Assembly: GCA_011250595.1 (NCBI GenBank)
Contig: JAANMP010000002.1
Coordinates: forward strand, 1 to 64,000
Direction: 5' to 3'
DNA: 64,000 bases
Source of the DNA: Bacillus sp. MM2020_1
Lineage (GTDB): Bacteria; Bacillota; Bacilli; Bacillales; Cytobacillaceae
Position numbers and translations under genes: made by a program. Position 1 is the first letter of the stretch. The number at the start of each line of letters is the position of its first letter. Below the pieces are notes generated by a model. The model did no database searches. It worked only from the letters and a program-made list of their open reading frames with translations, and was not told the DNA's origin. Positions 32,691-41,421 of the stretch are shown here, piece after piece.

Positions 32691-33614
32691 CTAATCATTC
32701 CGAGGGACATAATTTGAAGATATACTACACCCGATTCGTTTATAATTCTTAGTAAGTATCCTCCTAATAGTCTTCTCCGACTTAATAATCGTACACCATT
32801 CATGAACGATCTTTGTAGTAATTTTTTGATCAGGAAATAGCAGCTGCAATTCAGTGACACTTCGTAAAACTGCCGATTCTACCTCCTCTTTACAGCCACA
32901 ACTATTACATACCAGTAGCCCGCCTATAACTTCAATATAAAAGTTGTAGCACTGTGGACAAAGAATCCCTTTTACCAATTGACCATAGCCGTAGGCAGGT
33001 AAGCGCGGGTAAGGCGACTCTACAAGATGCAGCGAAACAAGTTGTTCGGCTAATTTCAGATGGCTCTTATTCAGTTTCCCAGGTTTAGCATTAGCATTTA
33101 ACTTTTTCAAAAAACGGTTTAGTTGTGTTGGAAATATAATGGAGGTATTTACAGTAGTTAGATATAAATGAAATTCGGGGTTAATGAAAATAAGGTATGA
33201 TTCCAGTGGATAACGATAACCAAGGTCGCGAAGTAAGGGTCGAAAGCTAATTTCACAACGACTCAATTGGTGAAGTGGATTCTTGGTTTCCTTTTTAACA
33301 CTCGTATACCATTTCTCACCTTCAACATAATAGTCGCCTTCAAAATTCTTTACGTCCAAAGGATAAATCTTATCCGAGGAAATAAGTAACGTATCAATTT
33401 GGAATTTGGAATAGTTATATTCAAGTAATAAATCATGGATAATAAGCCAATCATCGGAAAGCCCCTCTAACCATATATCACTCTTTTGCTCTCCTTCAAA
33501 TCCCTTTTTTAGAATTAAGAAGTTAGTAGCATCCTTATCTGATAAACTCATTCGCGCATTTAAGAATCTTAAGATTGTTATTTCCAATCGCTCTTGCCGA
33601 GTTTTAATAATCAT
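32691..33614 (-). CDS. NERD-domain protein with C-terminal zinc-ribbon-like segment
   Basis: About 307 residues from the chosen start (MIIKTRQERLE). The N-terminal part matches the nuclease-related domain: GFEGEQKSD near residue 38, then HDLLLEY, FQIDTLLI and PLDVKNFEGDYY, which carry the acidic and lysine residues expected of a restriction-endonuclease-like fold. The C-terminal part has CPQC and CNSC pairs, a likely zinc ribbon, followed by a basic helical end. Upstream in-frame Met codons at 33632 and 33623 are possible starts; 33614 is favoured by AGGATGTGG upstream and by family N-termini. It is head-on to replication. Whether it cuts DNA is not known. Confidence 0.8.
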   Translation of the reverse strand: MIIKTRQERLEITILRFLNARMSLSDKDATNFLILKKGFEGEQKSDIWLEGLSDDWLIIHDLLLEYNYSKFQIDTLLISSDKIYPLDVKNFEGDYYVEGEKWYTSVKKETKNPLHQLSRCEISFRPLLRDLGYRYPLESYLIFINPEFHLYLTTVNTSIIFPTQLNRFLKKLNANAKPGKLNKSHLKLAEQLVSLHLVESPYPRLPAYGYGQLVKGILCPQCYNFYIEVIGGLLVCNSCGCKEEVESAVLRSVTELQLLFPDQKITTKIVHEWCTIIKSEKTIRRILTKNYKRIGCSISSNYVPRND

Positions 33615-33714
33615 ATTCCACATCCTATTCATTATTTTAAAAAACTATAATTCTATTTTATGGAAAAACTACCATATTTACAAGTTGGGATTTTGATAGA
33701 CTTCTATAATAATA

Positions 33715-33758
33715 TTTTACGAACATAATAATATATTTTTATACAAATGTTCGTGTTT
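33715..33758. promoter_or_regulatory. PurR operator (paired PurBoxes) upstream of purA
   Basis: TTTACGAACATAA (about 33716-33728) and the inverted copy AAATGTTCGTGTTT (33745-33758) form two convergent CGAAC boxes about 17 nt apart, the arrangement recognised by Bacillus PurR. The site is 80 bp before purA. This predicts repression that is relieved by PRPP. Confidence 0.8.
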
Positions 33759-33836
33759 TGTTTGCTATTTGCTATAAAAATTGGTAAACTGGTCTATGGA
33801 AAACAGTAAAGCGTATTTAATTTGGAGGTGCCTTAT

Positions 33837-35129
33837 ATGTCATCAGTAGTAGTTGTTGGGACGCAATGGGGAGATGAAGGAAAAGGTAAAATAACGGATT
33901 TCCTTTCAGAAAATGCCGAGGCAATTGCCCGTTATCAGGGAGGAAATAATGCAGGCCACACCATAAAATTCAACGGAGAAACGTACAAATTGCACCTAAT
34001 TCCATCAGGAATTTTTTATAAAGAAAAAGTTTGTGTCATTGGAAACGGAATGGTTGTTGATCCAAAAGCGCTTGTAGCAGAACTTGCTTATTTACATGAA
34101 AAGGGCGTTACAACCGACAATTTACGCATTAGTAACCGTGCCCATGTCATCCTTCCGTATCACCTAAAACTAGATGCAGTGGAAGAAGATAGTAAAGGCG
34201 CTAATAAAATTGGCACGACAAAAAAAGGAATTGGCCCTGCCTATATGGATAAGGCTGCACGTGTCGGGATTCGAATCGCTGACCTGCTGGAGCGCGATGT
34301 CTTTGAAGAAAAGCTTGTTCGTAATTTGGAAGAGAAAAACCGCTTGTTTGAACGTATTTATGAAACAACCGGCTTTACGAAGGAAGAAATCCTTGACGAG
34401 TATTATGAGTATGGCCAGCAATTTAAGCAATATGTTTGTGATACTTCCGTTGTACTTAATGATGCATTGGATGAAGGTAAGCGGGTTTTATTTGAAGGCG
34501 CTCAAGGAGTTATGTTAGATATTGACCAAGGTACGTATCCATTTGTTACATCTTCTAATCCTGTTGCTGGTGGAGTAACGATTGGTTCAGGAGTCGGACC
34601 ATCTAAAATTACCCATGTGGTTGGAGTTTGCAAAGCCTACACCTCTCGTGTTGGTGATGGCCCTTTCCCTACCGAGTTGCATGATGAAATCGGCAGTCAG
34701 ATTCGGGAAGTTGGACGGGAGTATGGTACGACAACAGGCCGACCTCGTCGGATTGGCTGGTTTGACAGTGTTGTTGTACGCCATGCACGTCGTGTGAGCG
34801 GCTTGACAGATCTTTCCCTTAATTCAATTGATGTATTATCGGGGATTGAAACCTTAAAGATCTGTACCGCTTATAGTTATAAAGGTGAACTTATTACTGA
34901 ATATCCTGCCAGTTTGAAGGTTTTGGCACAATGTGAACCTGTTTATGAGGAACTTCCAGGCTGGACCGAGGATATTACGGGTGTAAAAACATTAGATGAA
35001 TTACCAGAAAATGCACGCCATTATGTGGAACGTGTCACACAACTGACGGGGATCCCGTTAACAACGTTCTCTGTTGGTCCGGATCGTAATCAAACCAATG
35101 TTGTTCGCAGCCCGTGGAGACAAATATAA
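33837..35129 (+). CDS. purA: Adenylosuccinate synthetase
   Basis: PurA makes adenylosuccinate from IMP, aspartate and GTP, the first committed step to AMP. The 430-residue protein has the GTP-binding start [14 protein letters not shown], the catalytic NNAGHT, the IMP-binding [11 protein letters not shown] and [14 protein letters not shown] at 33837 (MSSVVVVG) follows TTTGGAGGTG and is preferred over an upstream GTG/ATG codon. Confidence 0.98.
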   Translation: MSSVVVVGTQWGDEGKGKITDFLSENAEAIARYQGGNNAGHTIKFNGETYKLHLIPSGIFYKEKVCVIGNGMVVDPKALVAELAYLHEKGVTTDNLRISNRAHVILPYHLKLDAVEEDSKGANKIGTTKKGIGPAYMDKAARVGIRIADLLERDVFEEKLVRNLEEKNRLFERIYETTGFTKEEILDEYYEYGQQFKQYVCDTSVVLNDALDEGKRVLFEGAQGVMLDIDQGTYPFVTSSNPVAGGVTIGSGVGPSKITHVVGVCKAYTSRVGDGPFPTELHDEIGSQIREVGREYGTTTGRPRRIGWFDSVVVRHARRVSGLTDLSLNSIDVLSGIETLKICTAYSYKGELITEYPASLKVLAQCEPVYEELPGWTEDITGVKTLDELPENARHYVERVTQLTGIPLTTFSVGPDRNQTNVVRSPWRQI

Positions 35130-35147
35130 TTTTTAATTTAGTTAAAG

Positions 35148-35175
35148 AAGCCCTCAATTTTGAGGGCTTTGAACT
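35148..35175 (+). terminator. Terminator after purA
   Basis: AAGCCCTCAA and TTGAGGGCTT form a near-perfect 9-10 bp stem with a short loop, followed by a T-rich stretch. Confidence 0.85.
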
Positions 35176-35263
35176 TTTTAGAAAGTTTTTTTAAAAAAGT
35201 ATTGCGTTTAATAGTTCTTCCATGCTATTATAAAAAGCGTCGTCACAATACGACACGAAAAAA

Positions 35264-35311
35264 GTACGAGCCATTAGCTCGTGAATCACTTTTTGTACGA
35301 GCCATTAGCTC
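35264..35311 (+). repeat. Duplicated tRNA-Lys 5' segment forming a hairpin
   Basis: GTACGAGCCATTAGCTC occurs at 35264-35280 and again at 35295-35311, where it is the start of tRNA-Lys. In the first copy, the following GT allows ACGAGC-CATTA-GCTCGT to fold as a hairpin, then GAATCACTTTTT follows, which looks like an intrinsic terminator. Confidence 0.8.
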
Positions 35312-35374
35312 AGTTGGTAGAGCATCTGACTTTTAATCAGAGGGTCGAAGGTTCGAGTCCTTCATGGCTCACCA
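35299..35374 (+). tRNA. tRNA-Lys (anticodon TTT)
   Basis: 76 nt, starting GAGCCATTAGCTCAG and ending in encoded CCA. Acceptor stem GAGCCAT/ATGGCTC, anticodon loop CTTTTAA with TTT at position 34-36 (35332-35334), T-loop GTTCGAGTCC. First of a four-tRNA cluster after purA. Confidence 0.97.
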
Positions 35375-35410
35375 TAGTTTTTTGCCTTAGCAAAATAACT
35401 TTCAATATAT

Positions 35411-35482
35411 GGCCCCTTGGTCAAGCGGTTAAGACACCTCCCTTTCACGGAGGTAACACGGGTTCGAGTCCCGTAGGGGTCA
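35411..35482 (+). tRNA. tRNA-Glu (anticodon TTC)
   Basis: 72 nt starting GGCCCCTTGGTCAAGCGG; acceptor GGCCCCT/AGGGGTC, anticodon TTC at 35444-35446, T-loop GGTTCGAGTCC. CCA is not encoded. Confidence 0.96.
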
Positions 35483-35553
35483 TGGCTTTTGATTGTCAGG
35501 AAGAGGCTGGCAAGGACGGTTTCCTTGCTGACAATCAATTTAAATTTAATATT

Positions 35554-35630
35554 GGTCTGGTAGTTCAGTTGGTTAGAATGCCTGCCTGTCACGCAGGAGG
35601 TCGCGGGTTCGAGTCCCGTCCAGACCGCCA
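35554..35630 (+). tRNA. tRNA-Asp (anticodon GTC)
   Basis: 77 nt starting GGTCTGGTAGTTCAG and ending GCCA with encoded CCA. Anticodon GTC in the loop of CCTGCCTGTCACGCAGG. Confidence 0.96.
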
Positions 35631-35636
35631 CTAAAT

Positions 35637-35709
35637 GGCTCAGTAGCTCAGTCGGTAGAGCAAAGGACTGAAAATCCTTGTGTCGGCGGTTCGATTCCGT
35701 CCTGAGCCA
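35637..35709 (+). tRNA. tRNA-Phe (anticodon GAA)
   Basis: 73 nt starting GGCTCAGTAGCTCAG; acceptor GGCTCAG/CTGAGCC, anticodon GAA in AAGGACTGAAAATCCTT. CCA is not encoded. Confidence 0.96.
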
Positions 35710-35716
35710 TAAAAAG

Positions 35717-35748
35717 AGAAGTTTGCATATCTGCAGGCTTCTTTTTTT
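35717..35748 (+). terminator. Terminator after the tRNA cluster
   Basis: AGAAG...CTTCT with inner GCA/TGC pairing, followed by a run of seven T. Confidence 0.78.
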
Positions 35749-35800
35749 ATGGAAAATTTTCTTAGAATATTTCAGGGATATGTAGGGTGATGTCAGTAAT

Positions 35801-35817
35801 TATACAATTCTGTTACA
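35801..35817 (-). promoter_or_regulatory. Candidate WalR binding site upstream of the M23 gene
   Basis: On the minus strand TGTAAC-AGAAT-TGTATA resembles the WalR consensus (two TGTWAH half-sites spaced by 5 nt) with one mismatch. It lies 126 bp before a secreted cell-wall peptidase gene, the kind of gene WalR controls. Binding is not shown. Confidence 0.35.
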
Positions 35818-35942
35818 TTATGAAGACTACTAATCTATTTACAAAAAATTATGGTAAAGTATAGATGGTCTAAAATACTGGGAAATCTTTAGTAGTTTAT
35901 ACACTAGATTAAGAGGGTTTTACCGTGGTTTAGGGAGGAAAA

Positions 35943-37364
35943 ATGTTATTCTTAAATAAGATATCACAAACGAAAAAGTTATTACTCAAAACAACGATTG
36001 CAACGACAATGGCTTCATCGCTTATCGCCTTTAGTAATGGTCCGGTTGCATTTGCTGACACATCCAAATCAACCAAGGATTATGAAGTATATCTTGACGG
36101 TACATATATAGGAAATGTTATAGATAAGGCTGTAGTCAATAAAATAATTGCTGAAAAGGTCGATAACACGAATAATATCAGTCAACAAGTGCAATACATT
36201 CCATATCAAGTATTTCCATCTGCTGCAAACGACCAAGAAACAGTCCAAACAATGAAGAGTATATTTCAACTTCAAACAGAGGCAGCGGCGATCATCATCG
36301 ATGGTAAGCCCATTGTTTACGTTGATAATCAAAAAACAGCTGAAGAAGTAATGAAGAGGTTGATCCATCAATTTGTACCTGAGGAACAATTAGCAGAACT
36401 TAAGGCCAGAAAAGATTCATCTAACTCATCACTGCCAGCATTAAAGGAAAATGAGTCTCGTTTATTAGATGTTCGATTATCAAAAGATGTTTCATTTTCT
36501 GTTGAAACGATTGTTCCAGAAAAGATTTTGACAGCTGAAGAAGCTGTAACCTTTTTACAAAAAGGTACAATAGAAGAAAAGGACTATGTGATTCAAAACG
36601 GTGATGTCCTAGAAACAATTGCCCAAAATCACAACTTAAAGATAGCGGAAATCTTAGCGATCAATCCGAGCTTAACCGAGGATGCGCTCTTAAAGATTGG
36701 CCGAAAAATTAATATTACCGTTCCAAAACCGTTTATCGAAGTAATTGTTGATAAAGAAGTGAATAAAAAGGAAGAGATTCCTTATCAAAATAAAATTGTT
36801 GAGGACTCCTCCCTCCTAAAAGGCAAGACAGAGGTAAAGCAAGAGGGGAAAACTGGTTCACGTGCTGTAACTTATAAAATTTCTGAGCAAAATGGTGTCA
36901 CAGTGCAGAAAGTGGAGTCAAATGTAACGACCCTTGAACAGCCTGTTGATCAAATTGTCATTAAAGGAACAAAAGTAATACCATCCCGCGGTGAAGGAAG
37001 CTTTGCTTGGCCAACTGTTGGCGGATATATTTCTAGCAAGCAGGGTCCTAGATGGGGTAGAATGCACAAAGGAATTGATATTGCCAGACCAAGCAATAGA
37101 ACTATCAAAGCTGCTGATAATGGCGTGGTGGTATCCGCTGGCTGGGGCGGCGGTTATGGTAATAAAATTGTCATTGACCATCGCAATGGGTACCGAACAC
37201 TATATGGGCACATGTCCTCACTGAAGGTAAAGGTTGGCCAGACGGTTTCCAAAGGTTCTGCAATTGGAATCATGGGTGCTACAGGAGATGCTACGGGTGT
37301 ACACTTGCATTTTGAAGTATACAAAAACGGCAGCCTGGTAAACCCACTTTCATATTTAAGATAA
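35943..37364 (+). CDS. Secreted M23 cell-wall endopeptidase with LysM and G5 domains
   Basis: A 473-residue exported protein: signal peptide ending near residue 38 (VAFADTSKS), a ~150-residue N-terminal region, a LysM peptidoglycan-binding motif (YVIQNGDVLETIAQNH, about residues 218-255), a G5 domain (IPYQNKIVEDSSLLKGKTEV) and a C-terminal M23 metallopeptidase domain with zinc ligands in HKGIDIA and HLHFEV. It probably cuts peptide cross-bridges during growth. It lies immediately upstream of walR, and the WalRK system controls such autolysins. It has its own terminator. Confidence 0.93.
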   Translation: MLFLNKISQTKKLLLKTTIATTMASSLIAFSNGPVAFADTSKSTKDYEVYLDGTYIGNVIDKAVVNKIIAEKVDNTNNISQQVQYIPYQVFPSAANDQETVQTMKSIFQLQTEAAAIIIDGKPIVYVDNQKTAEEVMKRLIHQFVPEEQLAELKARKDSSNSSLPALKENESRLLDVRLSKDVSFSVETIVPEKILTAEEAVTFLQKGTIEEKDYVIQNGDVLETIAQNHNLKIAEILAINPSLTEDALLKIGRKINITVPKPFIEVIVDKEVNKKEEIPYQNKIVEDSSLLKGKTEVKQEGKTGSRAVTYKISEQNGVTVQKVESNVTTLEQPVDQIVIKGTKVIPSRGEGSFAWPTVGGYISSKQGPRWGRMHKGIDIARPSNRTIKAADNGVVVSAGWGGGYGNKIVIDHRNGYRTLYGHMSSLKVKVGQTVSKGSAIGIMGATGDATGVHLHFEVYKNGSLVNPLSYLR

Positions 37365-37369
37365 AAGGC

Positions 37370-37400
37370 AAGTCTCTAGATGATACTAGAGACTTTTCTT
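37370..37400 (+). terminator. Terminator after the M23 peptidase gene
   Basis: AAGTCTCTAG-ATGATA-CTAGAGACTT is a perfect 10-bp stem followed by TTCTT. Confidence 0.88.
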
Positions 37401-37559
37401 ATTTATAAAAATAGGAAAAAAATGTAATTCCAATACTGCCAATTGCTGCTTTTAGGTGAATTTATGCGAATAACGTGATACAGTAAACTAGTATAGTTAT
37501 GACTTCTAGTAGTATTTGATTAAATAGATGAGATCGATTTAATGATAAGGAGAGATGGT

Positions 37560-38270
37560 ATGGAAAAGAAAATTCTTGTTGTGGATGATGAAAAGCCAAT
37601 TGCAGATATTCTTCAGTTCAACTTAAAAAAAGAAGGATATATTGTCTATTGTGCTTATGATGGAAATGAGGCCATTCAGTTGGTAGATGAAATACAACCC
37701 GACTTAATCCTCCTAGATATTATGCTTCCTTTACGTGACGGAATGGAAGTATGCCGAGAAGTCCGTAAAAAGTATGAAATGCCGATTATTATGCTGACAG
37801 CGAAGGATTCTGAAATTGACAAGGTCCTTGGACTTGAACTCGGTGCCGATGATTATGTAACGAAACCGTTTAGCACAAGAGAATTAATTGCACGCGTAAA
37901 AGCGAATTTACGGCGCCACCAGCAGATTCTATCGCAACCGGATGCAGAGAATGAAACCAATGAAATTGAAATTGGTTCACTGACCATCCATCCGGATGCA
38001 TATGTCGTTTCAAAACGCGGGGAGACGATTGAGCTTACGCACCGTGAATTTGAACTGCTTTTCTATTTAGCAAAGCATATTGGACAGGTAATGACGAGGG
38101 AACACCTCCTGCAAACCGTATGGGGTTATGATTACTACGGGGATGTAAGGACGGTTGATGTAACCGTGAGAAGATTGCGGGAAAAAATTGAGGATAGCCC
38201 AAGTCATCCAACGTGGATTGTCACACGCCGCGGGGTTGGATACTATTTGCGGAATCCTGAACAGGAGTAA
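37560..38270 (+). CDS. walR: Essential response regulator WalR
   Basis: An OmpR-type regulator of cell-wall hydrolase genes. The 236-residue protein has a receiver domain with the phospho-acceptor Asp in LLLDIMLP (about residue 53) and a C-terminal winged helix ([23 protein letters not shown]). The ATG at 37560 follows AAGGAGAGATGG; an upstream in-frame codon is less likely. First gene of walRKHIJ. Confidence 0.98.
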   Translation: MEKKILVVDDEKPIADILQFNLKKEGYIVYCAYDGNEAIQLVDEIQPDLILLDIMLPLRDGMEVCREVRKKYEMPIIMLTAKDSEIDKVLGLELGADDYVTKPFSTRELIARVKANLRRHQQILSQPDAENETNEIEIGSLTIHPDAYVVSKRGETIELTHREFELLFYLAKHIGQVMTREHLLQTVWGYDYYGDVRTVDVTVRRLREKIEDSPSHPTWIVTRRGVGYYLRNPEQE

Positions 38271-38275
38271 GATGA

Positions 38276-40102
38276 ATGAGAAAGGTTGGTTTCTTTCGCT
38301 CTTTACACGTAAAATTCGTTATCATCTATGTCCTCCTAATTCTAGTTGCCATGCAAATTATCGGCGTTTATTTTGTCGAACAGCTTGAAGAAACACTGCG
38401 GACAAACTTCCAAACGTCGTTAAAACAACGGGTTGATTTGCTTGCCTATAATATTGTTGAGGAAATGGAGAAGGAGAGAACGCCTGAAGATCCAACACTC
38501 GAAGAAGATATTAAAGGAATCCTTAGAGACTTTGATGCAGGTGATATTTCTGAGGTTCAGGTGATTGAAAATAGATCTCTTAAAATACTTGGTACTTCTC
38601 ATCCCAGCAATCAAGGGGTGGTCGGGCAACGGACAACCAAACTCCAGGTGAAGCAATCCATGGTCTTAGAAGAGGACCAAAGTTCTATTAATATTGATGA
38701 ACAAACAGGACATCGGATTTGGGTCCTCTCTACCCCAATTAAATCGGGTAAGAAGGTCATTGGTGCTATTTATTTGGTGGCGAAAATTGAGAATGTTTTT
38801 GAACAAATGAAAACCATCAATGGAATTTTTGCAACAGGTACAGCGATTGCCTTATCGATTACAGCCATATTAGGGATATTATTGGCACAGACCATCACAA
38901 GGCCGATTGCCGATATGAAGAAGCAGGCCATTGCGATGACCAAAGGTAATTTTTCAAGAAAAGTAAAAGTGTACGGCAATGATGAACTTGGGACACTGGC
39001 CGTTACATTTAATAATTTAACGAAAAAGCTCCAGGAAGCACAAGCGATGACCGAAGGGGAACGCAGAAAGCTGTCCTCTGTTTTGTCTTATATGACGGAT
39101 GGAGTCATTGCCACCGACCGAAAAGGCCGAGTTATTTTGATCAATGAACCTGCGGCAGAAATGCTGAATGTTTCACGTGAAACAGTGCTGACTCAGCCCA
39201 TCGTATCCTTATTAGATTTGGATGATACCAATTCCTTTGAAGATTTACTAGAGGAAAAGGATTCGATCATTTTAGATTACAGTACCAAAACAGAGCGCTT
39301 TTTCCTGCGTGCTAACTTCTCTGTGATTCAAAAAGAGACGGGCTTTGTTAATGGGCTAATTGCCGTGTTGCATGATATCACGGATCAGGAAAAAATCGAG
39401 GCTGAACGCAGAGAGTTCGTCGCCAATGTATCCCATGAACTGAGGACACCGCTAACGACGATGAGAAGTTACTTAGAAGCTTTAGCTGATGGAGCATGGC
39501 GCGATGAGGAGATTGCCCCGAACTTCTTAGAAGTGACACGGACCGAAACTGAAAGAATGATCCGTCTTGTCAATGACCTGCTCCAGCTTTCAAAAATGGA
39601 TAGTACGGATTACAGGTTAACGATCGAGTGGGTAAACTTTGTGGATTTCTATAATCGCATCATTGATCGGTTGGAAATGTCGAAGGAACAAAACGTTACC
39701 TTCAAACGAAAGCTTCCAAACCATGCAATATTTGTAGAAGTAGATGAAGATAAGATGACGCAGGTCCTATACAATATTATTTCCAATGCCTTAAAGTATT
39801 CACCGGAAGGCGGACAGGTTACTTTTTCGATTAAAGAAAAGGACGATAAAATTATTGTCAGCGTAAGTGACCAAGGCGTGGGAATTCCGAAAGAGAATAT
39901 TGGGAAAATCTTTGACCGTTTTTATCGGGTTGATAAAGCGAGAGCAAGGAAATTAGGCGGTACGGGACTAGGTCTGGCCATTGCAAAGGAAATGGTTAAT
40001 GCTCATGGCGGAGCAATCTGGGCAACAAGTGAGGAAGGAAAAGGTACAAAGATTTCCTTTTCACTCCCCTATGAACGTTCTGAAGAGGATGAATGGTCAT
40101 GA
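38276..40102 (+). CDS. walK: Essential sensor histidine kinase WalK
   Basis: Partner of WalR. The 608-residue protein has two transmembrane helices flanking an extracellular domain (about residues 33-180), then HAMP, PAS, the HisKA box with the phospho-His in NVSHELRTPLTTMRSYLEAL, and the HATPase_c domain with NALKYSPEGG and GTGLGLAIAKEM. Length fits Bacillus WalK. A perfect parS site is embedded in the coding sequence. The gene is 6 nt after walR and overlaps walH. Confidence 0.98.
   Translation: MRKVGFFRSLHVKFVIIYVLLILVAMQIIGVYFVEQLEETLRTNFQTSLKQRVDLLAYNIVEEMEKERTPEDPTLEEDIKGILRDFDAGDISEVQVIENRSLKILGTSHPSNQGVVGQRTTKLQVKQSMVLEEDQSSINIDEQTGHRIWVLSTPIKSGKKVIGAIYLVAKIENVFEQMKTINGIFATGTAIALSITAILGILLAQTITRPIADMKKQAIAMTKGNFSRKVKVYGNDELGTLAVTFNNLTKKLQEAQAMTEGERRKLSSVLSYMTDGVIATDRKGRVILINEPAAEMLNVSRETVLTQPIVSLLDLDDTNSFEDLLEEKDSIILDYSTKTERFFLRANFSVIQKETGFVNGLIAVLHDITDQEKIEAERREFVANVSHELRTPLTTMRSYLEALADGAWRDEEIAPNFLEVTRTETERMIRLVNDLLQLSKMDSTDYRLTIEWVNFVDFYNRIIDRLEMSKEQNVTFKRKLPNHAIFVEVDEDKMTQVLYNIISNALKYSPEGGQVTFSIKEKDDKIIVSVSDQGVGIPKENIGKIFDRFYRVDKARARKLGGTGLGLAIAKEMVNAHGGAIWATSEEGKGTKISFSLPYERSEEDEWS
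39169..39184. other. parS: parS site inside walK
   Basis: TGTTTCACGTGAAACA is a perfect 16-bp palindrome and an exact parS consensus. A parS in the walK homolog (yycG) is also known in B. subtilis. Confidence 0.95.
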
Positions 40103-41421
40103 GATACGAAAATATTAAATCAGGGATTTTAACATTTTTAGTTCTAGTTAGTATTCTTTTAACATGGAGTCTTTGGACCTACCAGCCCAATTATAAAACG
40201 ATGGAAAATGGCAGCTATGTAAAAGAAGTCACAGTCAGTGAAAAACAAGAGGTCCAAAAAATTGTTCGACCTGATCAGGTATTTTATCATGTAAAAGGTC
40301 TGCATTACGGTACGAACAACACTGATGAAATCGAAAAGATAAGTAAGGAATTAAGCAGTTGGGCCTTTTTTGATGTAAAAAGGTATACAAGTGAAGTGAA
40401 AAATATCAAGGATTTAACCCATGGGAGCGGCAATACTGAAATTATTTTCCCGGGAGAAGTACCGATTGAATTATACCGCAGTGTCTTAAATATTGAAGCG
40501 AAAAAAATACCTTCCTTCAACTTTAATCGAATCATTATTAATGTGGAGAATTCAGACAAGGAAAACGGGATTGTTTATTTTGTGTCCACTGAAGACCAGC
40601 AAGTGTATATTAGCCACATTTCCTCAGCGAATTTAACTGAATTTATACGTGATTATTATAAGAAGGCAGCGCATTACCCACGCTATTTTGCCTATGAAGC
40701 TTCAGAATGGCGGACGATTTTCCTGCCGGAAACTGAAACTGAAATGACGACCTATAAGTATTTGCCCGTTACTCTTGATTCAGAGGAATTCAAAGATGCC
40801 CTGTTCAGCGACCCTAGTTTTGTACAAAAAAGCTCGGTGCCTCCAGTTGAGGAGTATACGAGCGATTCTAGTAAAATGACGGTCAACTCTGAAAGCAATG
40901 TCCTTCGCTATGTCAATCCTACGGTTGAGGAGAATTTTGTCAACAGTTCTTATGATTTAGTAAAACGAAGCATTGACTTTGTGAATGAACATGGCGGCTG
41001 GACAGACCCATATCGTTATGTTTATAAAAATGAATTTACGCACTCCGTTACCTTTCGTTTATACAACTCGGAGGGCTATCCCGTCTTTAACGGTAATGGA
41101 ATTTCTGAAATTAATGAGGTGTGGGGTCGAGATGAAATCAATAAATATATTCGGCCAAACATTGCATTAGAGCTTCCGCTAACAACTGAAATGAAAAAGG
41201 TAACTCGCCCATCAGGACATGATGCACTGAAATTTATCCAGAACAAAAAGAACTTTAAGCCGAGCCTTCTTGAGGAAATGGTCCTGGGCTATTCTCTGGA
41301 AAGGGATACAGACGAGAATAAGCTAATCGTTTTAGAACCTGCCTGGTTCTTTCGCTATGGCAAAACCTGGGGACAGATTACGATGGAAGACTTAGGAGGT
41401 TTGCAGCATGGATTGGAGTAA
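40099..41421 (+). CDS. walH: Two-component regulatory protein WalH (YycH)
   Basis: A 440-residue membrane-anchored extracellular protein with one N-terminal transmembrane helix (ILTFLVLVSILLTWSLWTY) and the YycH fold. With WalI it forms a complex that tunes WalK activity. ATG at 40099 overlaps the walK stop (ATGA) and has AGAGGAT 8 nt upstream; an in-frame ATG two codons earlier is possible. It overlaps walI by 14 nt. Confidence 0.95.
   Translation: MRYENIKSGILTFLVLVSILLTWSLWTYQPNYKTMENGSYVKEVTVSEKQEVQKIVRPDQVFYHVKGLHYGTNNTDEIEKISKELSSWAFFDVKRYTSEVKNIKDLTHGSGNTEIIFPGEVPIELYRSVLNIEAKKIPSFNFNRIIINVENSDKENGIVYFVSTEDQQVYISHISSANLTEFIRDYYKKAAHYPRYFAYEASEWRTIFLPETETEMTTYKYLPVTLDSEEFKDALFSDPSFVQKSSVPPVEEYTSDSSKMTVNSESNVLRYVNPTVEENFVNSSYDLVKRSIDFVNEHGGWTDPYRYVYKNEFTHSVTFRLYNSEGYPVFNGNGISEINEVWGRDEINKYIRPNIALELPLTTEMKKVTRPSGHDALKFIQNKKNFKPSLLEEMVLGYSLERDTDENKLIVLEPAWFFRYGKTWGQITMEDLGGLQHGLE

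Noticed and set aside
35281-35634. Open frame across the tRNA cluster
   Set aside because: It runs through tRNA-Lys, tRNA-Glu and most of tRNA-Asp; these RNAs explain the sequence. The peptide is the artefact often mis-annotated in tRNA arrays.
36848-36866. GGTTCACGTGCTGTA in the M23 gene as parS
   Set aside because: About five mismatches outside the CACGTG core.
40444-40460. TTTTCCCGGGAGAA in walH as a Noc binding site
   Set aside because: Only the CCCGGG core and some flanking bases fit ATTTCCCGGGAAAT; three mismatches make it too weak to call.
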